Part shown: positions 25,996 to 35,885 of the stretch, piece by piece
Position numbering within the stretch: position 1 is the first letter of the stretch
How the letters are laid out: each line of letters begins with the position of its first letter
NCBI GenBank assembly: GCA_965221785.1
Contig: CBDCSR010000003.1
Coordinates: forward strand, 1,240,001-1,304,000
DNA from: BD2-11 sp965221785
GTDB taxonomy: Bacteria > Gemmatimonadota > Gemmatimonadetes > Longimicrobiales > Gaopeijiaceae
Reading direction: 5' to 3'
Length of the DNA: 64,000 nucleotides
Program-made: the position numbers and the translations under genes
Notes under the pieces: model-generated
What the model saw: the letters and a program-made list of their open reading frames with translations, nothing else
Databases searched by the model: none
Told to the model about the DNA's origin: nothing

Positions 25996-28900
25996 TCATC
26001 GCCGCCACGCCGCCGCGTCCGGTAGTCCGCGGCTGAAAAGGACCTCGAACTCCAGCCCCGCCGCCGAGCGTTCCGCGTCCATGGCGGCCCGGGCCGGGGT
26101 CGGCACCTCGCGCAGGATGCCCCGCACCCGACCGGTGCGCGGGTCGCGCAGGACGGCCGTCGGGAGGTCGCTGTCGTCGTTCAGGGCGAACGTTCCGCCG
26201 GGGCCTGCGAGCGTGATGCCGGCAAGCTCGCCCGCCCAGCCGGGCTCCGCCGGCAGGACGAACGCGAAGCCGGAGCCGCCGTCGCCGTCGGCCGCGCGAG
26301 GCATCGCGAAGCGGATCGAGAAGAGCTCGGTCCCGCGCGCGGTCCGGCCCGTCAGCGTGTACGCGCCGGCCGAGTCCGGGAGCGCCGGCGGCGCTTCGAC
26401 AATGAAGGCCGGGTTGAGGTACGGCGCGCCGTCGGCGCCCGCGCCGCCCCACAGCAGAAGCGACCTCTCCGGCGCGGTGACCGGAGCCGCCGCCGCGCGC
26501 GCCTCGAACAGCCGGTAACGCAGTGCGTTGGCGAAGTGGTAGTCGCTGATCCCGTCGGGGGGGCCGCAGTACGACATCAGGTCCGGGGTCGTGGGACGCA
26601 CCAGTTCACCGCGCGCGAAGTCGTAGCCCCAGGCCCCCGCCGACCCGTCCGGATGGGGGAACGACGGGTCCGGGTCGCCCGCGCCGCCGCAGGGCGCGTG
26701 GCGGAGACCCAGGTTGTGGCCGAGCTCGTGCGCGATGGTGCCCGACCGGGGGATCGAAAAGCCGGCCCGGCCGGGGAGAAACGCCACCCCGGAGGGCCCC
26801 GTCACCGGGCCCGCCATCGTGCCCAGGTAGTGGCCGCCCCCGCCCTCCAGCGCGCGGATCGCCACCGTCTCCTCGAGCAGACGGTGGGCATCGTTGCTCG
26901 AGCTCAGCACGGGCTCGTGCGCGGTCAGATCGAGCACGCCCACCGGGAGCAGCGCGCGCACGTCCGCGAGCAGCGCGTGGCCCTCCGGGTCCGCCGCCAT
27001 CCCTCGGACCGCGTCCAGGATCGAGGAGTCCGGCGCCGTCGCCCACAGGAACGGAACGACCGTCAGATCGAGCGGCGGCAGGGTCCGCACGTCGACTGCA
27101 AGCCGCCCGGCCGCGGGGATCCGCCGCGCGACGCCGAGCGCGGGGTCGAGCGTCCCGTCCGGGTCGACCTCGACGACCATCTCGAGGCCAGGCTGTACCA
27201 CGCTCCCCGGAATCCCGGCGCTGACCGACGTGGCGAGGGAGCCCTCGTCGACCCGTTCCGGGATCGCTTCGGGTTTGCCCGGAACGTGCTCCACATGGGT
27301 CTCCCGGCCATCGACGAAGAACCGGGCCCGAATCGCCGGCACGCCGGCGCCCGCGGCCCGCACCGCCGTCGGGAACACGCGCAGCAGCGCCGGCTTGCCC
27401 GCGACCAGCGGGACCGGAAACGCGCGCGACTGCACCGCCTGCACCAGGTACGTCGCCGGTGCCTCCTCTTCGGCGCAGGGCACGACGCGGCGCGTGTGGA
27501 CCCCGTCGAGCCACGCCGCGAAGGCGGGGTCCGCGGGCGCGCACAGCCCCGTGTCCCCGGTCAAGAGCCGCTCGAGCCGGCCGAGCGAAGTCAGCTCGGC
27601 GGGGAGCGGGCCCGACAGCCCGCGGTTGCCCGTGAGTCCCAGCACCCGCAGGCTCGCGAGGTTGCCGAGTTCGGGCGGGAGCGGACCCAACAGGTCGTTG
27701 TTCTCGACCCGTAGGTCCTCGAGGGCGGGGAGGCCGCCGAGTTCCGGCGGAATTGGGCCGGAGAGGCCGTTGCCGTCGAGCACCAGGTGCGCGAGGCCGG
27801 ACAGGCCGCCGAACTCCGGCGGAATCATGCCCGCCAGCCCGTTGTCGCTCAGCCGCAAGTATTCCAGGTGGACCAATTCGCCGAGCTCGGGCGGCAGCCG
27901 GCCCGTCAGGCCGTTGTCCCAAAGCACCAGTTCGACAATCCTCCCTTGGTCGTCCACCTCGACCCCGCGCCACTCCTTGAGCGGCGCGTCGGTGAGCCAG
28001 TTCCTCGAGTCGATCCAGTCGCGCCCGCCCGTCGCGTCGTGGAGCATCTCGAGGATCTCCCGGTCCGTGGCCGGTGCGCACTCCGCCCCGGTGCTCCGCA
28101 ACACGGCGATGGAGCCCAGCCACGCCCGGAACGTCTCGTCCGGCGGCGCGCACAGCTCCGTGCCCGCGTAGTCCAGCTCGTCCAGCGGCAGGTCGAGCAA
28201 GGTGCGCGGCAGCCGCCCGGACAGCGCGTTGTCGCCGACGCGCAGCGCCGTCATCGCCGCCAAGTCGCCCAGACCCGCCGGGAGCCGCCCCGCGAGTCCG
28301 TTCCCGGCCAGGTCGAGGGTCGCGACGCGGCCCAGGGAGTCGGTCTCGACCCCGTGCCACCTCGCGAGCGCCGCCTCGTCCAGCCAGCCTTCCGAGTCGG
28401 TCCAGCCCTCGCCGCCCGCCGCCGCGTGCAGCGCGGCCAGCGCCGCCCGGTCCGTTTCGTTGCAGAACGGGCCTTCCCCGAGCTCCCCGATCCCGTCCAG
28501 CCAAGCGACGAACTCGGGCGTGCCCGGCGCGCAGAGACCCGCGTTCCGCTCGAAGCGGAACCGCACCAGCCCGTCGATCCGCACGAGACTCCGCGGGAGC
28601 CCGCCCGCCAGCGCGTTCCTGTCGAGGTGCAGGAACTCCAGGCGCCTGAGACCGCCCAGCTCCGCCGGGACGGGACCCTCGAGCGCGTTGCCGCTCAGGG
28701 ACAGCCCCCTCAGGTGCGCGAGGCTCCCCAGCTCCGGTGGGATCGCACCCTCGAGCCGGTTGCTGTCGAGCCACAGCCCCTCCAGACCGGCGAGGGCGCC
28801 CAGCTCCGCCGGGACCGGACCCTCGATAGCGTTGCCGCTCAGGGACAGCGACTTCAGGCGCGCGAGGCTCCCCAGTTCCGGCGGGATCGCACCCTCGAGC

Positions 28901-29700
28901 CGGTTGTTGTCGAGCCACAGCTCTTCCAGACCGGCGAGGGCGCCCAGTTCCGGTGGGATCGCACCCTCGAGCGCGTTGTCGTCGAGCCACAGCTCCTCCA
29001 GAGCGGCGAGATTCCCCAGTTCCGGGGGAATCGGACCCTCCAGCGCGTTCCCGCGCAGGTTCAGTGACGTCAGGCCCACGAGACGCCCCAGTTCCGGCGG
29101 AATCGGACCCCGCAGGCCGTGCGACACCCACTCCCCGGTCTCGCCGTCCCGGCGGCCGCCGAGGTCCAGGCGGGCGACCCGGCCAAACGCGTCCGTCTCC
29201 ACCCCGCGCCACTCCGCCAGCGGCCCGTCGCCCAGCCAGTTCTCGTCGTCAGCCCAGTTCGGCCCGTCGGTCACTGCGTGGAGCGCCACCAGCGCCGACC
29301 GGTCCCCACTCTCCACCGCCACCGTCACCGTCGCCGTGCCCGCAGTCGCGCCGACCGTCGCCGCGATCGTGGTCGTCCCGTTGCCCGCCGCCGCCACCAG
29401 CCCCGACGCGCCGACCCTCGCGACCTCGGGGCGCACGCTCGTCCAGATCACCGCGATCCCGACCATCGCCCGCCCGCTGCCGTCGAGCACGCGCGCGTCC
29501 AGTTGCACGGTCGCGTCCGGCGCCGCGAGTGAAGCGGCCGCGGGCGTGACCGTCACGCTGGCCACGCGAAGCGCCTCGGCCGGAGGGCGCGTGGCGCCGT
29601 CGCCGCACCCCGACGCCCACGCCGCGGCCGCGCAGATCGCCAACAACGGGATGTAAACCCGTGTGCGGTCGTTCGCGGCGCCATCGCTCTCTCGTTCCAT
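25996..29700 (-). CDS. LRR2: lipoprotein with BIG2, leucine-rich repeats and metzincin-like domain
   Basis: 1,234 aa from the ATG giving MERESDGAANDRTRVYIPLL and a lipobox-like ASGC; upstream in-frame codons lack a signal. It has the same domain order as LRR1 but one extra LRR pair in the first block (GAIPPELG units). HELGHNLGLRH near residue 991 keeps HExxHxxGxxH, and the DLMSYCG Met-turn is present. It shares an upstream dyad (29,776-29,794) with LRR1. Divergence from LRR1 is mostly substitutions plus whole-repeat gain or loss. Confidence 0.85.
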   Translation of the reverse strand: MERESDGAANDRTRVYIPLLAICAAAAWASGCGDGATRPPAEALRVASVTVTPAAASLAAPDATVQLDARVLDGSGRAMVGIAVIWTSVRPEVARVGASGLVAAAGNGTTTIAATVGATAGTATVTVAVESGDRSALVALHAVTDGPNWADDENWLGDGPLAEWRGVETDAFGRVARLDLGGRRDGETGEWVSHGLRGPIPPELGRLVGLTSLNLRGNALEGPIPPELGNLAALEELWLDDNALEGAIPPELGALAGLEELWLDNNRLEGAIPPELGSLARLKSLSLSGNAIEGPVPAELGALAGLEGLWLDSNRLEGAIPPELGSLAHLRGLSLSGNALEGPVPAELGGLRRLEFLHLDRNALAGGLPRSLVRIDGLVRFRFERNAGLCAPGTPEFVAWLDGIGELGEGPFCNETDRAALAALHAAAGGEGWTDSEGWLDEAALARWHGVETDSLGRVATLDLAGNGLAGRLPAGLGDLAAMTALRVGDNALSGRLPRTLLDLPLDELDYAGTELCAPPDETFRAWLGSIAVLRSTGAECAPATDREILEMLHDATGGRDWIDSRNWLTDAPLKEWRGVEVDDQGRIVELVLWDNGLTGRLPPELGELVHLEYLRLSDNGLAGMIPPEFGGLSGLAHLVLDGNGLSGPIPPELGGLPALEDLRVENNDLLGPLPPELGNLASLRVLGLTGNRGLSGPLPAELTSLGRLERLLTGDTGLCAPADPAFAAWLDGVHTRRVVPCAEEEAPATYLVQAVQSRAFPVPLVAGKPALLRVFPTAVRAAGAGVPAIRARFFVDGRETHVEHVPGKPEAIPERVDEGSLATSVSAGIPGSVVQPGLEMVVEVDPDGTLDPALGVARRIPAAGRLAVDVRTLPPLDLTVVPFLWATAPDSSILDAVRGMAADPEGHALLADVRALLPVGVLDLTAHEPVLSSSNDAHRLLEETVAIRALEGGGGHYLGTMAGPVTGPSGVAFLPGRAGFSIPRSGTIAHELGHNLGLRHAPCGGAGDPDPSFPHPDGSAGAWGYDFARGELVRPTTPDLMSYCGPPDGISDYHFANALRYRLFEARAAAAPVTAPERSLLLWGGAGADGAPYLNPAFIVEAPPALPDSAGAYTLTGRTARGTELFSIRFAMPRAADGDGGSGFAFVLPAEPGWAGELAGITLAGPGGTFALNDDSDLPTAVLRDPRTGRVRGILREVPTPARAAMDAERSAAGLEFEVLFSRGLPDAAAWRR

Positions 29701-29775
29701 GCTGGCGGGACGATTCGGCCCCAGCGCTAAGACGGGCTCGGATATCGTTTGGAGGACCGACCGGGACCGGGTTGT

Positions 29776-29794
29776 GGACTGTCTCACCCAGTCC
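29776..29794 (-). promoter_or_regulatory. Conserved dyad upstream of LRR2
   Basis: On the minus strand GGACTG and CAGTCC flank GGTGAGA, matching the dyad before LRR1 (1,580-1,600) in sequence and position (about 80 bases upstream of the LRR2 ATG; about 260 for LRR1). Operator or leader hairpin. Confidence 0.4.
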
Positions 29795-29820
29795 CAACTC
29801 CCCCCGGTCATCATGGAGCG

Positions 29821-29852
29821 AACCCCCCGCCCGGCGAACCGGACGGGGGGTT
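29821..29852 (-). terminator. UUCG-loop hairpin after CRP2
   Basis: Read on the minus strand it is the same 14-bp stem/TTCG loop found after CRP1, ending 42 bases after the CRP2 stop. Confidence 0.7.
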
Positions 29853-29893
29853 GCTGCTGTTGCCCATCGGTTAGGTCGATGGGATTGGAGGGG

Positions 29894-32800
29894 TCAGCTT
29901 CCGCTGACGGACACCGCTGGCGAGGACATCCAGCCAGTCGCTGTCCCAACATCCGCACCCTGGCCCGTGCGGATCATGACCTGGAGCGGTCCGGCCAGTT
30001 GGGTTGCGGTCACGGTGACGGTACTGGTGCCGGCGACGTTGCCCCAGTTGCCCGCGGTGGGAGTAAGGCCGGTCACCTGCCACTGGCCCCGGTTGGCGCC
30101 TTCGGTAATCCTCGTCACGCTGGTCACGTCCGTAGCGGGAACGAGTAGCCACTGGCTTCCGATCAACATGGCGATCTGGTGCTGCAATGCAGGGCTGGCC
30201 TTCCCCGACCAGCGGAAGCCGAATGTGGTTGCCGTCCTGCCGGTCACGACGACTCCGCTGGCCGTTGTGTTCACGGCCGCAACGTTGAACGAAGCAGAGG
30301 GGCTCTCGGTGGTCCCGGCGGCGGTCCAGGGGTTTTGGAATGTCCGACCGGCTATTGTCAGCACGATTTCGCCGCTGAACTCCAGGTAGTGAGTGGGGCT
30401 GCCGGCGGGGATCTGGATTATGGACACCACCTTCACGGTCTGGGTACCGGTGCCGGCATGGGCGGCCTCAGCGTCCGTGGGCACGCCGGCGGTAAAGGCA
30501 AAGGCGTCATCGACAGTCCCGATCGCCAAAGCCGCCGCGGGGGCGGGGTCTACGTTGGCAAGCGCGATTGCGGTCACCGCGTCGGACGCAGTGGTGGTAC
30601 CACCGACCTCTTGATGGTCTTCCCGGTCGTACTCCCACTTCACCTCGACGTAATCGCGATAATCGCCGGGTGCGGTGACGGGCGGGCCTAGGGCGATGCT
30701 CGTATGAGTCAACCGCTTGACATCCGTGATCCGGGGCTGGACGCTCCGCATCTGAATGTCGCCGAACTGCACGGGCTGCCCGGCGCTGATGACGGTGCCC
30801 ACCTGACCACCACTTGGGTAATCGAACCAGCTGAATTCCTCCTGGCGGCACAAATCGATCTCTGCGTCCGTTACAGGGTTGTCAGCGCACGCGACCTCGG
30901 CCCCGATGAAGAACGAGCCATAGGCCCCCACGTCAAGGCTGAAGACCCCGGTGCCACTGGTCGTCATGTCATCAAGTTTGCTGCCGGCACTGCTGGTGCC
31001 CTCGTAGGCGGTGACCTTGATCCCCGAGGCGGGCGTGCCGTCCGGAGCCACCACCCTGCCCACGACCTTGCCGCGCGAATGGCCGGTGAAGTCGACGTTG
31101 TGGGATGACCCGGCCTGGGCGTGAACGGGAATGCCCTCCGCGGGGAGGAAGGTGTAACCGCTCGCCGACGCCGTCATGTTGACGAACTGGCCGACTCCCC
31201 TGGCCGCGACGACCGCCGTGTAGGTACCGTCGCTTCCCGTCCGGACCTGACCCAGCCAATCCCCGCGACCGGTCGTCCGGCCGTTGAGCGGATTGCCCCC
31301 GCCCGCCAGGATCCGCGCACCGCTGATGGGGGCACCGGTGTTGACCTCGCGAACCATGCCTGTGACCGTGAATGTGTTGTTCGCGCCACTGAGGGTGATG
31401 TCGTGTCGCTCCACCGTGTTCGCGCCGAAGTCGGGGACTTCGGTGTCTGGGTTGTTGGTGGAGTCCGGCCTGGAGTCCGGGAAACCCGGCCGGGAGGTGT
31501 GCACGAAGATCTGCCCCCTCACCGAGCCGATGCCGGACGCGATGTAGCGGCCCCACTCGTCGGTCACTGTCTCCGTGCCGTTCACGTGCACGGTCACGCC
31601 TTCGAGACCCTCCTGGCGGGCGTTCCTGACGAAGCCGTAGAGGGTGGCGGTCGACGGCTCGACGGTGAGCGCGACGTCGTCGTCGAGGGGGGCAAAGGCG
31701 CTCTGCCCCCTTCCGCCGGCCTGGTCCGTCGCCCTCCAGCCGTCCGGAAGGCCGAGCGCGTAGGTGCCAGCCGCCATGGTGCCGAAGTCGAGCTCCCTTC
31801 TCTCGTCGCCGGGCTGTGTCGCGTCGTTGCTGCTCGCGGTCGTGCGAGACCTCGCACTGCCACCGAGATTCCTGCCCTCGACCGGGGTCAGCTCGACCGT
31901 GACCCCCGATTGATGCGTTACGCTCCCGTTGGGGAGGTCGGACGAACGGAACCCGACGCCCGACGTTCTGACCCTCATCTTCGAGACGTTCGCCGTCACG
32001 TCGTACGTGCTGACGACGGCGAACGAGCCGCACTCGCCGTGGTCCTGGCCGGTCGGGTCGACGGCCATCAGCGGGCAGATTTCCACCGTGTGCCCCCAGC
32101 CGCCGTCGTCGCCGAACGCGCCGCCCATGAGGCCGTCCTCGTCTCCGTAGGCGTCAAGCGCGCGGGGGTCCAGCAGCATGTAGCCGTCCGCGGCGTCCGC
32201 CGTGACGAAAACGTTCGCGTCCGCCGGCAGGTTGGTGTAGGTGTATGTGCCCGCACGGGAGCCTCTGCCGATCACCGTGTTGTTTTCGCGGTCCCACTGC
32301 GCGGTCGTGAACAGTTGGGGACGACCGTTGGCGCCCCGGTGCCGGACCTGAATATCGACCACTCCTCCGATCCTTTCGTCGCCGTCCAGGCTGCTGCCCG
32401 TGTAGCCGTAGACCTGATCGCGCTCGTGGTGCACGTAGATCTTCAGGGTCTGCGTCGTGAAGGTCACCACGATCGCGTCGGCGTCCACGGGGTCGCCCGC
32501 CAGCGAAAGCCCGTCGTGCGTGTGCCCGCCGCCGGACGACGCGTAGCTCTCGCCGCCGTCCAGCTCGTTGTCCTGGTCGTCTGCGACCGTGAACGTGAAG
32601 CTTGCCGGGACCGATTCAACGGTGGTCGTGAACGACGCGCTGCCGTCGTCGCCCAGCGCCATCGGCGCGCCTGCGACCGCCGCATCGCCCATCATGACGT
32701 CGATCGCCCAGCCGGCGAGCGGCTGCCCGCTATCGGGGTGACCGGTCTCGACCGTCCGGCCGCTGACGTTCACGCTGACGTTCAGGTTGACGATGTCGTT

Positions 32801-34594
32801 GGCATTCGCACCTGAGGTCGCAAACATCTGCGGATCCCACGATACGGCCGTCATGCCGTCGGCCACACTGTAGCCTTCGGCCGAAACGCCCGCGTTGACC
32901 ATGTTCCCGCTGGTCATGGCACGCGCGACCTTGATCGACACGGAGCCGTCGTCGCCGGTCATGCCGCTGCCGACCATGGCGCTGTTCGCCCCGTAGAGCG
33001 AGACGGAGGCGCCGGGAAGCGCGTCACCCATCTCGTCACCGCTCCTCAGCGACACCGAGAAGTTGACCGTCGTGTGCGTGATGTCGAACGGAACGGCCTG
33101 CATCTTGCGCTCGCCGACACCGAGGTCGAAGGCGTAGCCCGTCCCCGGTCCGCCGTACGCTACGTCGTTGGCCGCGAGCGCGGCCGCAGCCGTCGCGTCG
33201 ATCGGCACGACCAGCTGGTAGGAGCCGGCGCGCAGACCCGAGAAACCGAACGAGCCGTCCGCGCCGGTCGCGCTCAGCCGCTGGTCATTGACCCCGGGGC
33301 CCACCAGCGCCACCGGAACACCAGCCGCCGGCAACGGGTGCTCGCCCGCGTCCATCATGTCGTTCTTGTCCAGTTCGTCGATGAACAACTGACCGCCAAC
33401 GCTCGCGGTGCGCGCGTGCGCGCCCTCGAAGTTCACGATCTGTGAATCGTCGTCGCCGACCGTCCTGTCCTGGCTCATCGAGTCGAACACGTACGCGTCG
33501 CTCGCGACCGCGATCGTGACCGTGTAGTCGCCCGCCGCGAGACCCGCGAAGGCGTACTGGCCGCCCGCGTCGGTCATCGTGCTCGCGTCGGCCGCGCCGG
33601 ACAGCGTGACCGCGATGTCGCCGAGGCCCATGCCCTCGACGCTCACCCGGCCGCTGATGCCGGAGGTGCGGAGCAGGACGCCCGTGAACGACACGGTTCC
33701 CGTCTCGTCGAGATCGACGCTCACGTCCTGCGACGTGGCGGCGAACTCGTAGTCGCGGGTGTCGAAGTCGGAGATCGCGACCGTGTAGTCGCCGGGGCGC
33801 AGGTCCTCGAACCTGTACATGCCGTCGGCGTCGGTCATCATCGTGTGCCTCTCGTCGGAGGGACCGCCGGCCAGAGTCACCGTAACGCCGGCAAGGCCCT
33901 CGCCGTCGATGATCACCTGGCCCTCGACCGCGGAAGTGCGGATGAAGTGGCCCGTGAAGTCGGCCTGGCCGACATCGCCCACGTCGACCTCGACCTCGAC
34001 GCTCACCGTCTCGAAGGAGACATCCTCGGGGAAGTCCGAGATCGTGACCGTGTAGGTGCCGGCGCGGAGCCCGGTGAAGGCGAAGCCGCCGTCCATGCCG
34101 GTCTCCATGGTCTCGCCCATGGCGTGCTCGCCGTCGAGCGTGACCGTCACGCCTGCCAGCGTTTCGGGCTGGCCGTCGCCGCCGCTCATCATGGCGTCGG
34201 CCGCAACCACGTTGCCGACCACCGCGGAGGACCGGATGTACTCGCCCGCGAAGTTGAGTTGCACGTTCTGACCATCGGTCGCGATGGTGGCGGACTGCGT
34301 CACCTGCGCGAACGTCGCATCCTCTGGGAAGCCGCTGATGGTGACCGTGTAGGTCCCGGCTTCGACGCCCGAGAAGGCGAAGTTGCCCCCCGACCCGGTG
34401 GTCGTGGTGGCACCCGAGGAAAGAGTGGCGGTGATGCCGGCGGCGGCCGTCCCTTCAATCGTCACCGACCCGGAGATGGTTCCCACGGGAGTCGGTGGCG
34501 GCGGGGGCTCCACCGGCGGTGGAGTGCCCTCGTCGCAGGCGGTGAAGGCCAGCGCCATCAGCGTTGCTGTGGCGAAGAGCTTGAGTCGGTTCAT
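29894..34594 (-). CDS. CRP2: giant lipoprotein with repeated carboxypeptidase-regulatory-like domains
   Basis: 1,566 aa. AGGAGG lies before MNRLKLFATATLMALAFTAC, a lipoprotein signal with FTAC lipobox, then a Pro-rich linker. At least five transthyretin-like repeats open the protein, each with the pattern 'G.V...g.gLaGVtVTLsGg....T..dG.Y.F.gLraGdYTVtIsdF' and joined by NFxGxxxRTSAV linkers. Longer, less regular domains follow, including another regulatory-like pair (LYGFVRNARQEGLEGVTVHV; GMVREVNTGAPISGARILAG) and a C-terminal region with SVQPRITDVKRL. It is probably an outer-membrane-anchored stalk or adhesin. The N-terminal half is nearly the same as CRP3, while the C-terminal part is unique. 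Confidence 0.85.
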   Translation of the reverse strand: MNRLKLFATATLMALAFTACDEGTPPPVEPPPPPTPVGTISGSVTIEGTAAAGITATLSSGATTTTGSGGNFAFSGVEAGTYTVTISGFPEDATFAQVTQSATIATDGQNVQLNFAGEYIRSSAVVGNVVAADAMMSGGDGQPETLAGVTVTLDGEHAMGETMETGMDGGFAFTGLRAGTYTVTISDFPEDVSFETVSVEVEVDVGDVGQADFTGHFIRTSAVEGQVIIDGEGLAGVTVTLAGGPSDERHTMMTDADGMYRFEDLRPGDYTVAISDFDTRDYEFAATSQDVSVDLDETGTVSFTGVLLRTSGISGRVSVEGMGLGDIAVTLSGAADASTMTDAGGQYAFAGLAAGDYTVTIAVASDAYVFDSMSQDRTVGDDDSQIVNFEGAHARTASVGGQLFIDELDKNDMMDAGEHPLPAAGVPVALVGPGVNDQRLSATGADGSFGFSGLRAGSYQLVVPIDATAAAALAANDVAYGGPGTGYAFDLGVGERKMQAVPFDITHTTVNFSVSLRSGDEMGDALPGASVSLYGANSAMVGSGMTGDDGSVSIKVARAMTSGNMVNAGVSAEGYSVADGMTAVSWDPQMFATSGANANDIVNLNVSVNVSGRTVETGHPDSGQPLAGWAIDVMMGDAAVAGAPMALGDDGSASFTTTVESVPASFTFTVADDQDNELDGGESYASSGGGHTHDGLSLAGDPVDADAIVVTFTTQTLKIYVHHERDQVYGYTGSSLDGDERIGGVVDIQVRHRGANGRPQLFTTAQWDRENNTVIGRGSRAGTYTYTNLPADANVFVTADAADGYMLLDPRALDAYGDEDGLMGGAFGDDGGWGHTVEICPLMAVDPTGQDHGECGSFAVVSTYDVTANVSKMRVRTSGVGFRSSDLPNGSVTHQSGVTVELTPVEGRNLGGSARSRTTASSNDATQPGDERRELDFGTMAAGTYALGLPDGWRATDQAGGRGQSAFAPLDDDVALTVEPSTATLYGFVRNARQEGLEGVTVHVNGTETVTDEWGRYIASGIGSVRGQIFVHTSRPGFPDSRPDSTNNPDTEVPDFGANTVERHDITLSGANNTFTVTGMVREVNTGAPISGARILAGGGNPLNGRTTGRGDWLGQVRTGSDGTYTAVVAARGVGQFVNMTASASGYTFLPAEGIPVHAQAGSSHNVDFTGHSRGKVVGRVVAPDGTPASGIKVTAYEGTSSAGSKLDDMTTSGTGVFSLDVGAYGSFFIGAEVACADNPVTDAEIDLCRQEEFSWFDYPSGGQVGTVISAGQPVQFGDIQMRSVQPRITDVKRLTHTSIALGPPVTAPGDYRDYVEVKWEYDREDHQEVGGTTTASDAVTAIALANVDPAPAAALAIGTVDDAFAFTAGVPTDAEAAHAGTGTQTVKVVSIIQIPAGSPTHYLEFSGEIVLTIAGRTFQNPWTAAGTTESPSASFNVAAVNTTASGVVVTGRTATTFGFRWSGKASPALQHQIAMLIGSQWLLVPATDVTSVTRITEGANRGQWQVTGLTPTAGNWGNVAGTSTVTVTATQLAGPLQVMIRTGQGADVGTATGWMSSPAVSVSGS

Positions 34595-35025
34595 GGAACC
34601 TCCTGAGTGGTGGAAACGGATACCGGCCGGAATCGGCTGGACAGAGTCGCGTGCCCTTGGGTAGGCAAAGGTGGTGCCAACTTTGCGATTTGCTTGTTTG
34701 TCAATCAGTTACGGACTATCGGAAGGGCTCCGTGGCATTCGCCCGTCCACGAAACCCTCGGATTATTGACGCCGACTGCTGTTTTCTGAAGCGAATAAAG
34801 CGAGGAGGTATTTACGAATAAAACGAGGACAGTCCCGGAACGGTGTGCCCCGGCAGTGCTCCGGCCGCGGCACGCTACCCTGCAAATAATATGGCATAGT
34901 ACCCCGTAAATTGTACGGCGCGACGAAACAGCGTTCTTGGTATACTGCTATAGTCGGGCTCACGCGGGCAAGGGATTCGGGATCGCGTCCAACCGCGCGT
35001 CCTGCCCCGGGGCGGTGAGGCACGC
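34595..35025. promoter_or_regulatory. Divergent intergenic region between CRP2 and the AraC-like regulator
   Basis: 431 bp, AT-richer than its flanks. On the minus strand TTGACA at 34,698-34,703 could be a -35 for CRP2, but no good -10 follows. On the plus strand TATACT at 34,941-34,946 could be a -10 for the regulator, preceded by TTGTAC at a too-long spacing. No terminator is visible. Promoter placement is tentative. Confidence 0.35.
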
Positions 35026-35883
35026 ATGGAATCGGAACGGGTGGTCAACGCGCTGTACTGCAGGGACGGCGAGCTTGGGGATCTGCTGCGGCGAGTGCTC
35101 GCCGGGGTGCCGATCCAGCGGGTGAGTTCAAGGAGAGCGCTTCTGGCGCCGTCGCTGAGCGCCTGCCCGGTCGTGTACGGAGTGGCCACATGCTCCGACG
35201 CCGACATCGAGTGGCTGCGGTCCGCCTCGGGGCCTCTCAGCCCGCCCTGCGTGGTGGTGGCGCGCCTCTCGGCGGACTGCGTGCGGCGATTGTATCCGCT
35301 CCGCTCGGGCGGGTTGCGGGTCGTGTGGGCGGAGGAGGCGGAGAGCCGCCTCGTGGAGATTCTCGAAGAGCTCGGAAGGGCGAGCCGGGATCCGATGCGC
35401 CGCCTCGGCCTGAGGCTGCTCTCCGACCATTCCCTCAGACCGTCCGTCAGGGAGGCGGTCGGCCGGGTGTGCGGCCTGCACGACGACGACGACGCCACCC
35501 GGTTCGTCCCGCCGAGTTCGGTTCGTCGGCTGGCGGACCAGGTCGGGCTGGCCGCTTCGACGCTGAGGCAGTACTGGCGGGAGGACGCGCCGCTCCGGTG
35601 CCGTCTGAAGGAGTTCATGAACTGGGCCGTCCTCCTCTGGGCCGTGCGCGCCCGCGCCGGGGCCGGCTGGGACGCGGTCGCCGACCGGACGGGGCTGCGG
35701 CGCCGCACGCTGGAACTCAACTTCGCGCGGATGGCCGGATGCACGCTCGCGGCGGCGGCCGAGGATCCGGAACGGGTCGTTCGGCGATTCGATCGGTGGG
35801 TCGATTCGGTGTGGGATCCCCACCCGGCCAAGGGGTCGGGCGCCAATGACCCGGCTCCGGCGCCCGCCGGGGGGGCATCGTAG
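35026..35883 (+). CDS. AraC-like transcription regulator coupled to TnpB3
   Basis: 285 aa. The first about 120 residues look like a receiver-type alpha/beta fold (VVNALYCRDGELGDLLRRVL.. VVWAEEAESRLVEILEEL) without an obvious phospho-Asp pocket. The C-terminal part has two helix-turn-helix segments of AraC type (SVRRLADQVGLAASTLRQYW and WDAVADRTGLRRRTLELNFARM). The stop is 2 bases before the TnpB3 GTG, so the two should be translated together. The regulator may control TnpB3 or work with it; it has no counterpart beside TnpB1 or TnpB2. Confidence 0.7.
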   Translation: MESERVVNALYCRDGELGDLLRRVLAGVPIQRVSSRRALLAPSLSACPVVYGVATCSDADIEWLRSASGPLSPPCVVVARLSADCVRRLYPLRSGGLRVVWAEEAESRLVEILEELGRASRDPMRRLGLRLLSDHSLRPSVREAVGRVCGLHDDDDATRFVPPSSVRRLADQVGLAASTLRQYWREDAPLRCRLKEFMNWAVLLWAVRARAGAGWDAVADRTGLRRRTLELNFARMAGCTLAAAAEDPERVVRRFDRWVDSVWDPHPAKGSGANDPAPAPAGGAS

Positions 35884-35885
35884 CC

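Noticed and set aside
26606..29212. Long arginine/glycine-rich ORFs antisense or frame-shifted within the LRR, FN3 and kinase genes (for example 26,606-29,212 and 22,112-24,463)
   Set aside because: Shadow frames produced by the high third-position GC of the real genes; composition is Arg/Gly/Pro/Ala without domains.
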